Part shown: positions 1 through 8,709 of the stretch, piece after piece
Position numbering within the stretch: position 1 is the stretch's first letter
Layout of the letters: every line of letters starts with the position of its first letter
Assembly: GCA_030015575.1 (NCBI GenBank)
Contig: CM057344.1
Location: forward strand, 594,774,410 to 594,838,409
Source of the DNA: Agapanthus africanus
Taxonomy: Eukaryota; Streptophyta; Magnoliopsida; Asparagales; Amaryllidaceae
DNA: 64,000 nucleotides
Reading direction: 5' to 3'
The notes under the pieces: model-generated
What the model saw: only the letters and a program-made list of their open reading frames with translations
The model's database searches: none
Told to the model about the DNA's origin: nothing
Position numbers and translations under genes: made by a program

Positions 1-2
1 CG

Positions 3-2492
3 GAGATCCAGGCTGCACTAGCCACAGGAGATTTTCCGACTCATGAATCGGCTCTGAAAGCTTCCCGCCATTATGAGGAAGTGGTAAAGATGAGGAGCAA
101 ACCTCAATCTGCTGGAGTTAAGCGCCCTGCCAACCAGATGGCAGGAGGAGCCTCATCAAGGCCACCTTTTGTACCAAGGAGACCGGGAGTACCAATCAAC
201 AGGCCCAGCCCAGCCTTTTGTACCTACTGCAAGAGAGTTGGACATATGATGAAAGACTGCCGGCGAGCCAGCCGTCTTTGCTTAGTCTGCGGCTCAGCTA
301 CTTATGATATTGGGTCTTGTCCCCAAAGACAAAACCCAATTACTGCACCCAGGCCAGCAATCACTTACCAGCAGAGATCAGCCCTTCAGGCACCTGCTCC
401 AAGACTTGCACTAACTGCTCCACCACCTAGAGGACCACCGACTGCACCTCCTCCTCGCCGGTTCCATCAAGCTCAATGGAATGTTACGAGGAATGCTCCT
501 CAGGACAGGAGGAATGTACCACGACGACAAGCTTTCACGATGACCGTGGAAGAAGCTGAGGCCACTGGCCAAGTCATCACTGGTAACCCTTTCTTCTCAA
601 GCTTTTCTTTCAGTCTTAACACCTACCTGCATATTTTTCCTATACCTAAAACATATCCCACATACCTTAGGTACATTCTTAGTAGCCTCACTTCCTGCAC
701 TAGCACTCTGCGATACTGGAGCATCTCACTGCTTTATGTCGCAACGGTTCGTCCGAACTCATGCGTTCCAGTCACACCGCTTGTATCCAGCTGGAATGTT
801 AGTTCAGGAAATGGCATTCTAAAGGCAACAATGGGATACAGCTTGTGTCCAGTAGTCGTCTGCAGTAAAGAATTCTATGCTGACTTCAAGATACTGGACA
901 TACCGAACTTCGATGTGGTTCTAGGTATGGATTGTCTCGGAACCTTCTATGCTACCATTAACTGTCGTCAAAAGAGGGTAGTATTCAAGATTCCAGACCA
1001 TACGATCTTCTATTTCAAAAGTGGAGACCGTACCTTGGAGCCAAGTACTTACAAGGCGAAGCCGAAGAAGGCAGTAATTGTAGCAACTCAAGCGGAGGAA
1101 GGATCAAAGCCAGAAGTGGTTCAAGAGTTCGACGATATATTTCCTGACGATATATCAGGTTTGCCTCTAGATCGATCTGTTGAATTCAGCATTGATTTAT
1201 TACCAGGAGCACAACCGGTGATCAAAGCACCTTATCGATTAAGTCCTGAAGGTTTGAAGAAATTCCGAACTCAGTTGAACAAATTATTGGCGAAAGGATG
1301 GATTCGTCCCAACACTTCATGTTGGGGATCACCTCTATTACTTGTGAAGAAGAAGGAAGGTTCATACAGAATGTGCATCGATTATAAAGCCTTGAATGAA
1401 GTAACGATAAAGAACAAGCATCTGCTACCGCGTATCGACGATTTATTCGATCAGCTAAGTGAATCTTGTGTTTTCTCTAAACTAGATTTTCGTTCAAGTT
1501 ATCATCAAGTGAAGGTCAAGGAAGCTGATATTCATAAAATGGCTTTTAGAACTCGCTATGGTCATTACGAATTTCTAGTGATGCCATTTAGAGTGACCAA
1601 CACACCAGCAATATTCATGAACCTAATGAATCAAGTTTTTCGGGAGTACTTAGACAGGTTTGTTTTCATCTTCATCGACGACATCCTGGTGTATTCTAAG
1701 AGTCGGAAAGAGCACGCCGAACACCTGCGAATTGTCCTAGAAACGCTACGACAACATCAACTCTATGCCAAGTACAGCAAGTGCGAGTTTTGGCTAGATC
1801 AAGTTGGTTTTCTTCGACATATCGTATCAGGTGAAGGAATCTCTGTGGATCCTGCGAAAGTTTCAGCAGTAAGCGAATGGTCGATACCAAATTCAGTGAA
1901 GGACATTCGAAATTTCTTGGGTTTAGCTGGATATTACAAAAGGTTCATTGAAGGCTTCTCTAAGAAAGCAACATCCCTGACCAAGCTCTCACGTAAAGAT
2001 GAAGAATTTGTGTGGTCAGAAGCATGCGAACAAGCTTTCGTAGTACTCAAGTCAAGGTTGACATCATCACCTATTCTCGTTATACCGGATCAATCTGGAG
2101 GTTTCGAAGTGCATTGTGATGCATCCGGTAAGAGATTAGGATATGTTCTACATCAGCACGGTAAAGTTGTGGCTTATGCTTCAAGACAGCTGAAGACTCA
2201 TGACCGCAATTATCCGATGCATGATTTGGAGTTGGCAGTCGTTATCTTTGCTCTTAAGATTTGGCGCCATTATCTTCTTGGTGAGCAAGTGAACATATAC
2301 ACAGATCACAAGAGTCTGAAATATATATTTACTCAGAAGGAGCTTAATATGCGGCAGAGACAATGGTTAGAACTCATGGTGGACTTTAACATCAACCTAC
2401 AATATCATCCAGGGAAGGTGAATGTGGTACCTGATGCCCTTAGTCGCCAACCATTAGCAATGAATCTCACCGCTCAGTGGAAGTTTCAATAA
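3..2492 (+). pseudogene. Gyp-1 gag (C-terminal), protease, reverse transcriptase and RNase H
   Basis: The frame is open from base 3, so the start lies to the left. Near 228-269 is a zinc knuckle [14 protein letters not shown] (C-x2-C-x4-H-x4-C). A second knuckle follows at about 282-323 with Tyr in place of the His, which a single C-to-T change would explain. The protease active site DTGASH (712-729) is in a different frame from the rest, explained in part by an intron-like segment at 583-670 and by another frameshift near 760-815. Reverse transcriptase follows: the region around [10 protein letters not shown] at about 1371, the catalytic FIDDIL at about 1672-1689, and the thumb. RNase H has DAS, the HDLELAVV stretch, TDHKSL and PDALSR up to about 2450. 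Reverse transcriptase and RNase H look intact; protease is broken unless spliced. Confidence 0.88.
583..670 (+). other. Intron-like GT-AG segment at the Gyp-1 gag/protease junction
   Basis: An 88-bp segment starts GTAACC and ends CCTTAG after a pyrimidine-rich stretch. Related chromoviruses run directly from the end of gag into the protease strand before the DTG motif. Removing exactly these 88 bases joins codon ACT G|GT and moves the reading into frame 1, where DTGASH at 712-729 is encoded. Left in place, the segment is read as an unrelated hydrophobic stretch. A spliceosomal intron is the simplest reading; an inserted scrap that happens to have GT-AG ends is the alternative. Confidence 0.55.
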
Positions 2493-4065
2493 GACTTGCA
2501 TCAGATGGAGATTGAAGTAGTCATGTTAGGTAACGCTTCAAGTTTGATGAATTTACAAGTTCAATCTACCATTGTCAATCAGATCAAAGCAGCTCAAGTA
2601 AGTGATGCTAAGTTGCAAAAGATCAGAGAACAAGTGGAGAATGGACTCAGAACAGACTTCATATCCATGAAGACGGATCTTTGAGGTACGGCGGCAGATT
2701 ATGTGTACGAAAAGGTTCTGTTCGGGAAGAGTTAATGAAAGAAGCTCACGGCTCTCCCTACTCAGTACACCCTGGAGGTACAAAGGTGTACAAAGATCTA
2801 CGTCAAAATTACTGGTGTCATGGAATGAAGCGTGAAGTAGCCAGAAGTGTCGCTAAATGTTTGGTGTGTCAGCAAGTAAAAGCTGAATATCACAGGATTG
2901 CTGGATTACTTCAACCGTTACCGATCCCAGAATGGAAGTGGTAGCACATCACAATGGATTTTGTAACTACTAATTCTCGTAGCGCTAAGGGTAACGATGC
3001 GGTATGGGTTATTGTGGATCGACTCACAAAGTCGGATCACTTCATCCCATTTTGAGTTGGCCAATCAACTGAGACATTAGCAAAAAAGTACATGGAGATA
3101 AGAATCTAAGTAAGATTTAAACTCTTCAAATATGTACTATCCCTGATACTCATGAACTCATGCAGGAAATTGTAAGACTTCATGGAGTACCGGTCTGCAT
3201 TGTCTCCGATCGTGACACCAGATTCTGATCACAATTTTGGCAGAGTCTGCAAGTAAGTTTGGGAACAAGTCTGAACTTCAGTACGGCTTGTCATCCATAA
3301 ACTGATGGTCAGTCTGAGCGAACTATTCAGATCTTGGAGGATATGCTCAGAGCATGTATGTTAGACTTCGGAGGATCGTGGGAAGATCACCTACATCTTG
3401 TGGAGTTTTCATGCAACAACAGCTACCAAGCAAGCGTTGGAATGGCACCTTTTGCAGCGCTCTATGGAAGGAAGTGTCGATCGCCATTAAGTTGGGACGA
3501 TATCGGAGATAGAGAACTCCTTGGACCTGAGATGATAGCAGCAACTGTTGATGTGGTTCGTACTATCAGGGAAAGAATGCGCATAGCCCAAGATCGACAG
3601 AAGCACTGGGCTGATGTAAAGCGACGCCACTTGGAGTTCCAACCGGGAGATCATGTATTCTTAAAGATATCTCCAAACCGTGGAGTGATCCGATTTGGAA
3701 GACGAGGGACGCTCAGTCCGAGGTACATTGGACCGTTCGACATACTCGAACGAGTCGGCGAAGTGGCATACCGCTTGGCACTTCCACCCTCTTTGGAAGG
3801 AGTGCACAATGTGTTCCACATATCCCAGCTCAGAAGGTATGTGAGTGACCCCAGCCCCATTCTCGATCATTCTGAGCTCACTGTACAGCCCGACTTATCT
3901 TGTGAGCAACAACCTGTGGAGATCCTGAACAGGAAAGTGAAGTCACTTTGAAACAAGGAAGTCAATTTGGCTCGAGTGATGTGGAGAAAAGACACTCCAG
4001 GAGAATCGACATGGGAACGGGAAAATGAGATGCGTGCAAGATACTCCCACCTATTTATAAACTAG
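2493..4065 (+). pseudogene. Gyp-1 integrase with chromodomain-like C-terminus, broken
   Basis: Past the RNase H stop the frame breaks near 2680, then resumes with the integrase zinc-binding H-H-C-C domain (2681-2943, with CLVC at about 2861). A TAG at 2942-2944 interrupts the lead into the catalytic core, whose first Asp is in ITMDFV. The second Asp is in VSDRDTRF near 3210, and the Glu is in GQSERTIQ near 3310. The core holds extra stops and an intron-like insertion (3098-3165). From 3334 the frame is open through the GPF/Y module (GPFDILERVG) to TGA at 3949, which looks like a former CGA. It continues in frame into a chromodomain-like tail (WRKDTPGESTWE) ending TAG at 4063-4065. It cannot encode an active integrase as it stands. 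Confidence 0.85.
3098..3165 (+). other. Intron-like segment in Gyp-1 integrase core, donor mutated
   Basis: Between the codons for KKYME (to 3097) and EIVRLHG (from 3166), normally almost adjacent in chromovirus integrase, lie 68 extra bases with stop codons. They end CATGCAG. They begin ATAAGA after GAG, so a perfect plant donor GAG|GTAAGA would be restored by one A-to-G reversal. Removing the 68 bases joins two complete codons in frame. An alternative GT-AG pair, 3110-3165, is only 56 bp and would leave a stop. Confidence 0.45.
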
Positions 4066-4108
4066 TCCTTAAACTAAAATCTGTAAATTTCGAGGACGAA
4101 ATTTTTGT

Positions 4109-4121
4109 AAGGAGGGTAGAC
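4109..4121 (+). promoter_or_regulatory. Gyp-1 polypurine tract
   Basis: The purine-rich AAGGAGGGTAGA lies immediately before the TG that opens the LTR at 4122. This is the expected position of the plus-strand priming site. Confidence 0.75.
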
Positions 4122-4239
4122 TGTAACAACTCCAATTTTAGTGTACAAAAAATTTGTTTAAAAGTTAATGTATACTTGGGGTATTTGCATTTCCTGTGAG
4201 TACTATAAGTAATTGTTTTGCTTTTTTATAGCAAGAAGG

Positions 4240-4311
4240 AGCTTGTAGCTCACTGGTAAGACCTTGCACTGCTGAACCAAAGCACCAGAGTTCAAATCCC
4301 ATCAGCCATAT
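4240..4311 (+). other. tRNA-like sequence (SINE head or tRNA relic) inside Gyp-1 LTR
   Basis: The segment has an A-box-like TAGCTCACTGG (4246-4256) and a B-box-like AGTTCAAATCC (4289-4299), about 33 bases apart, as in tRNA genes and tRNA-derived SINEs. No convincing acceptor stem is seen, so it is not called a tRNA gene. It may be the head of a SINE inserted in the LTR; an AT-rich stretch follows. Confidence 0.5.
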
Positions 4312-4699
4312 TATTTTTAATATTGTTTTATTTTAATCTTTTTAGAATTCTAAGGGTCTACACGTGCATAACTCGTAAAACTCCCACGTCAAATATAAAA
4401 TAAACTGACCCGGGGGCTACACCAAACGACAAGCGACACATGGCAGCGATCCCCGGCCCGACTCGGCCTGACTCGACCGGCGGATCGGCAGAATCGGCCG
4501 CTGCCGCCGGCCAAACTCGGTTGGATCCGAGTGGTGCCTTCTTGCGAGTTGTGTCTTTTGGCCTTCTGAAAACCACTGCACACTTTAAAAATCCTGCTTT
4601 ATTACAGAGAATTAAAAATCAAATTAAAATTCTTTTTAAAGCAAAAATTTAATACATTTTCTTTCACACTCTTTCACCTACCCTAACCCTAGTTTTTTC

Positions 4700-4707
4700 T
4701 ATAAATA
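4700..4707 (+). promoter_or_regulatory. Gyp-1 LTR TATA box
   Basis: TATAAATA in a T-rich setting is followed by a C/A-rich stretch, typical of an LTR core promoter. It would place the U3/R boundary at about 4735. Confidence 0.6.
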
Positions 4708-6980
4708 CTACACCTAAACTCACCCCTCCTCACCCTAAATCTCTGTCCAAAACTCTCAAGAAAAATCTCTAGACCTTTGTGTGCAAGTGAAGTTAGCGAA
4801 GGGCGAAACTCCGGCGAATTTCCGACGACGACCCCAGGAGCTCCTGACGATGAAACAACGCACCGGAACCTACTTCCACTCCCTCTTCCTATCATCTAAA
4901 CCAAAAGCCAGTAAGTACCTCCTCCCTCTCCTCTTTTCTCTTCTTAAAACACGAATTTCTAAAACCCGACGGAAGCAGAGCTAATCCGACTTCTGATTCG
5001 GTTTTCTTTAAAAAGTACAATTTTCATTAAACACAACCATTCCAAACTCTTACATCTTGACTATTAATTATTAACAAAACATGTTGAGTAAGTTTCATAG
5101 CAAAATATTTCATTTTGTAACTTTTACCGCTCCTTTTCAGAAATATACCATGTAGTTTAGTTTCGACTTTAAAACATCATAATTCTTGATATACTTTTAA
5201 ATAAATCACGAGATAATGACCTACCTCTTCACAACACTCATATGCAATATAGCACGATACCTTTTGGGAAATATAGATTCGGGAAAATACCGTTTTACAC
5301 AAAACTACCTTTAACTTATAAAAACCATTTTCACAAGATTATGTATTTTAAACAAGTCTTTGCAAAGCGCAGCTACAACCCATTTGGGGAACCCGTTTTG
5401 GATGATGCGGATTATCGCACATCCTCGGGCTCAGTAGTGCGAGATTCAGACCTCCGCAAGGAGAATTCGGTCCCGAGTGATTTAAAAATACAAATATCTT
5501 AAGAAAATAAGATTTCTAGAAAAATAATAAATTAAAATTATTTTATATAAATATATATATATATGTCTGTTTTATCAAAATATTTATTTTGATATAGTAT
5601 AATTATTCCAATTTTTTTTAAAATCAAAAGAATCACTTTACATGAAAATACCATAAAATTCCATACAAGTTCAATACTTTACAATTAAATACCATATATT
5701 ATGAGACTAGGTTTTATTCACTAGAAGTGTCACAAATATAAAATCTACATCTATGAAAACTCTAAAGACGATAATTAAATACTTGAGGTGTATTTTGAAA
5801 ATTATACAAAATTATTTTTAAATAAAACCCCCTCAAGTTTTATAAATTACAATAAGGACCCTAGTAAATATAGGTTTAAGTGGGACCAGTCTCTTGAGCC
5901 TCAGGGAGTCGGAGATATGGGTTTTTGCCTATTTAAGATGGACAACTTAACAAACGGTGTTATCAACACGGTAATCGTATTTGAAAAAGACAAATCTTGC
6001 CGCCCATGTGCAGCGGTTACCGATAACACCAAAACCTAATTCATGACTTCAATTTCTTTTCAAATTGTTCTGACTCAGACTGAGTCTCATTATAAATAAT
6101 CTGACTTGAATATGATTCAAGTACAAACTAAAATTCAATATGAATCCATGAATACATATATTCAATTTGTATCGACTGAACCGAACCATGGATATACTTC
6201 CATTTACACGATTCTCAAGTTACATCCATTTACTGATATCATGGTTTCGGCAAATTATCCATCTATACAAGACAATACAATTTACAATACAATACAAACA
6301 ATACAATCAAGACACCGCGGGGTTAAGGGGTAGATTGGTACGAAAGGTGTTAGAAGTGGCACGAGACTGCAAGAATTAAGACACCTAACCTGAATTCATT
6401 TGCTGTTGTACCATGGCATAAACGATTCCTTGTACTCGATTTGCCTTTAGTCTCTGGCATATAGAGACTCCTCTCGTATACACTGGCATTCTTTTGTACC
6501 AAGCTACAAATAACAACGTTAACAATATAATATAACTTTAAAAGCTACATTCTCTCTCTGTCTATTCTACTTCTCCCTGATCTTTGGGACTTACCGAGAG
6601 ATTGTTCGCTGACAACATTCCTTCTTTTTCTTCTTTGGAATGTTGTCAGGTGTTTCGGACCTTCCGGAGATCGAGCCTACCAGCGAGGATCTGGACTAGC
6701 TAGCCTATGACCCAGAGCTTTAGTTTCATTGTACACATTAACTTTCAGTACTTTTCATTTCTGTTATGCCACTGTTTAGGCATCGCCTTATTCCATGTAT
6801 TTACTTTTTCATGCATTGTACAGAAAGAATGTTAATAAATAAAGTTGCTATTTCAGAATATTTGTCTCTTGTGTATATTTCTTTTATATTGCTTAGTTAC
6901 TCTTAGCGTATTTGCTTCTGAGTAAATACGTAGCGGCCTCGTTGGTCCTCCGCCCGTACACTAGGAAGCAGGGCGTGACA

Positions 6981-6985
6981 CTTGA
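6981..6985 (+). repeat. Right copy of the Gyp-1 target duplication (CTTGA)
   Basis: These are the five bases directly after the Gyp-1 LTR. The unoccupied Copia-A LTR has CTTAA at the same place (56537-56541). The left copy is outside the window, so the duplication itself is inferred. Confidence 0.5.
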
Positions 6986-7583
6986 GCTATACCGACATGA
7001 CTTGTCTGGTTATTAGGGGTCTGACATTTTCCACCCCCTAGACCTTGCATGTGATACTCTCAGACGAACAGACCGGACTGCACGGCGATTGTCACGGACA
7101 GGCTCAGTAGAGATTCGGATGAGTTCGCTCATCAACTTTCTTTTCGATAAGTACCTGGGTAGCCGTTACGTACAGCTAGTTCCGCTGATGGACTTATGGT
7201 TAAACCCACTGCCAGTGTACTGTCGAGTCTTTAGAGTCCCACACAGAGGGTTTTCCTGGTTCATGCGAAACAATATAGAGGCCGTATGGTTTTACGGCAG
7301 GGTTCCGATCATATACGTAACCTGGATACACGAATGTTGTTCGGACGGATAATACTAGTGGGCTTTGGTTTAAGCCGGATCCTAGTATTATATTAATGGA
7401 TTATTATTATCTCATTATATTCGTATTTTTCAAAATACGAATACGGGTATGTATATACGATGAGGGCATTCTTGTAATTTCACAAGACATGCTTCTAGAA
7501 GGAGACACCTCATTATTAGATTTATCTATTTATGGAAATAGATTAATGAGATGAAAAATGGAGATATTTGTGGCATGGATGTA

Positions 7584-7693
7584 AGAATGGCTAAGTCATT
7601 TGTTTATTCATTTGACTTTACTATTCAAGCATGGTTGCTTATTTTCTATTGAAAATAATCCATGCTTGATTATTGTTTTGACTTAGCCATTCT
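7584..7693. repeat. Long foldback in Copia-A 5' LTR
   Basis: Outer arms AGAATGGCTAAGTCA (7584-7598) and TGACTTAGCCATTCT (7679-7693) are reverse complements. Inside, TCAAGCATGG pairs with CCATGCTTGA, and TTATTTTC pairs with GAAAATAA around TATT. The whole would fold into one interrupted hairpin of about 110 nt. The same structure is at 57133-57242 in the 3' LTR. It could be a small inserted foldback or MITE-like relic, or an LTR regulatory structure. Confidence 0.8.
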
Positions 7694-7897
7694 CATTTGC
7701 CTCCACACCCTAACTCATTTGCTCTTACTAATTCTCTCTCCATTTTTTCCCTCTCCTTCTTCTTCCTCAAGCCCTAACCCTCACATGTGTTGTGAATCCT
7801 TCGGCTCTTGAGATAAAATACTCCATTCATCTCTCTACATCTACTAAGTTGTCTAGCCTAGCAAACTAGACATCTTAGTTACCTGAACTAAAAAAAT

Positions 7898-7968
7898 GCG
7901 GATATGGTCGAATGGTAAAATTTCTCTTTGCCAAGGAGAAGATGCGGCTTCGATCCCCATTATCCGCC
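7898..7968 (+). pseudogene. trnG-GCC: Plastid-derived trnG-GCC, decayed
   Basis: The copy is 71 nt with acceptor arms GCGGATA and TATCCGC and anticodon GCC in the loop TTTGCCAAG. The T arm is damaged: GCGGC faces CCCAT, so most of that stem no longer pairs. Compared with the usual plastid gene the changes are mainly C/T transitions, as in methylated nuclear copies. It is a dead nuclear copy. Confidence 0.9.
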
Positions 7969-8166
7969 CATGATGAAGTAATGTACTGATGAAGTAATGT
8001 ACTATGATAAAAAGTTGATTATGATACTTAATAGTAGTTCTATTATAGTCGTTTTATCTTCCCCTCTCTTTACCTCTCATCCAAAAACAAAAATAGTCAT
8101 TAATTACTAGCTAACAGAATCGCACTTAAAAATCAAAATTTTGATTTTGTTTGTCAAAAAAAAATG

Positions 8167-8240
8167 TTGCGGAGACAGGATTTGAACCCGTGACCTCAAG
8201 GTTATGAGCCTTGTGAGCTACCAAACTGCTCTACTCCGCG
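8167..8240 (-). tRNA. trnfM-CAU: Plastid-derived trnfM-CAU copy in nuclear DNA
   Basis: The copy is 74 nt on the minus strand, from CGCGGAGTAG (8240) to CTCCGCAA (8167), with anticodon CAT flanked by CAAGG and CCTTG. Acceptor, D, anticodon and T stems all pair. I see about one transition from the usual plastid gene, before the anticodon stem. It lies inside a plastid insertion within a dead retrotransposon, so expression is unlikely even though the fold is intact. Confidence 0.85.
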
Positions 8241-8286
8241 CTGAACTGAAGAACTAGGAACTAATGGACGAAGAAAGATTGGATAT

Positions 8287-8345
8287 GCCCCTCTACCATA
8301 TCTATACAAATAGAATAGTCTATTTATACAAAATGGTAAAGGGGC
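8287..8345. other. Plastid-type inverted repeat beside trnfM copy
   Basis: Arms GCCCCTCTACCAT (8287-8299) and ATGGTAAAGGGGC (8333-8345) are complementary except for one wobble, with a smaller AATAG/CTATT stem inside. Intergenic stem-loops of this kind are common in plastid DNA. It is probably an RNA-processing or stability element in its original context. Confidence 0.65.
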
Positions 8346-8709
8346 CTCTCTATGATCAGGTTGAAGCTTGAACCATAGGCACTCGGGTGGATCATCTTCG
8401 ACAAAGAGGAGACCGATGATCGAGTTCCATTCAAGCTATCTAGGAGCCAAGAAGAGGAGAAGAAGCTTCAAGCCACCAAGGAGCTAAGAAGAAAAGTAGA
8501 AGACCCAAAGGACTTGATCAAGGAGGTATAAACTCTCACCAAGTAGTTAGAAACCTTCTTGTAGTTAGTCTTAGATAGTTATGGTTTAATAAAGATCCCG
8601 AGTTGTCTTGGTCGATATTGCAAAACCACTCTTTTGAAATAGAAAAAATCATTTTTTGTGTATTCCGCCTCCCTGCGGACTCGCCGGGTACGCGACATCG
8701 ACTTATACA

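Larger units (their letters stand above)
1..6980 (+). mobile_element. Gyp-1: Ty3/gypsy chromovirus (Tekay/Del-like), 5' end off-window
   Basis: The element runs from the window edge through gag (C-terminal part), protease, reverse transcriptase, RNase H, integrase and a chromodomain-like tail, then a polypurine tract (4109-4121) and a 2.86-kb LTR starting TGTAAC at 4122 and ending GTGACA at 6980. The order PR-RT-RH-INT-chromodomain places it in the chromoviruses, and Tekay/Del is my best clade guess. Only one LTR is in the window. The sequence to its right (6981 onward) matches the other LTR of Copia-A from 56537, so Gyp-1 was inserted into the 5' LTR of Copia-A. The coding region has stops and frameshifts, so this copy is inactive. 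Confidence 0.9.
4122..6980 (+). repeat. Gyp-1 3' LTR
   Basis: It opens TGTAACAACT directly after the polypurine tract and closes GGGCGTGACA, the usual ending for this clade. Length is 2859 bp. No second copy is in the window, so the ends rest on the flanking signals and on the return of Copia-A LTR sequence at 6981. It contains a tRNA-like segment and a TATA box. The small ORFs inside show no known domain and I do not treat them as genes. Confidence 0.85.
7885..8357 (+). other. Nuclear insertion of plastid DNA (NUPT): trnG-GCC to upstream of trnfM-CAU
   Basis: The fragment carries a plastid trnG-GCC copy on the plus strand, about 200 bp of spacer, a trnfM-CAU copy on the minus strand, and plastid-like flanking sequence towards rps14 with a stem-loop. 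Gene order and opposite orientation match angiosperm plastomes. The paralogous LTR at 57421-57450 has the empty site: shared sequence stops after TTACCT and resumes at AGGTTGAAG, with 8 bp (57434-57441) in place of the 473-bp fragment. There is no target duplication, as expected for end-joining repair. Confidence 0.93.
6981..8709 (+). repeat. Copia-A 5' LTR (right part)
   Basis: It matches the last piece of the 3' LTR (56537-57792) along its length. The end is placed at ATACA (8709), where the two copies diverge; the other copy ends TTACA at 57792. A long foldback and the plastid insertion are inside. No ORF in it has a recognisable domain. I could not identify a standard tRNA-iMet primer site directly after it. 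Confidence 0.85.

Noticed and set aside
3110..3165. Shorter GT-AG intron in Gyp-1 integrase
   Set aside because: At 56 bp it is below usual plant intron size and would leave an in-frame stop; 3098-3165 restores the codons exactly.
8167..8240. Functional nuclear initiator tRNA gene
   Set aside because: Sequence and neighbours (trnG-GCC, plastid spacers) show it is plastid DNA; the paralogous LTR lacks it.
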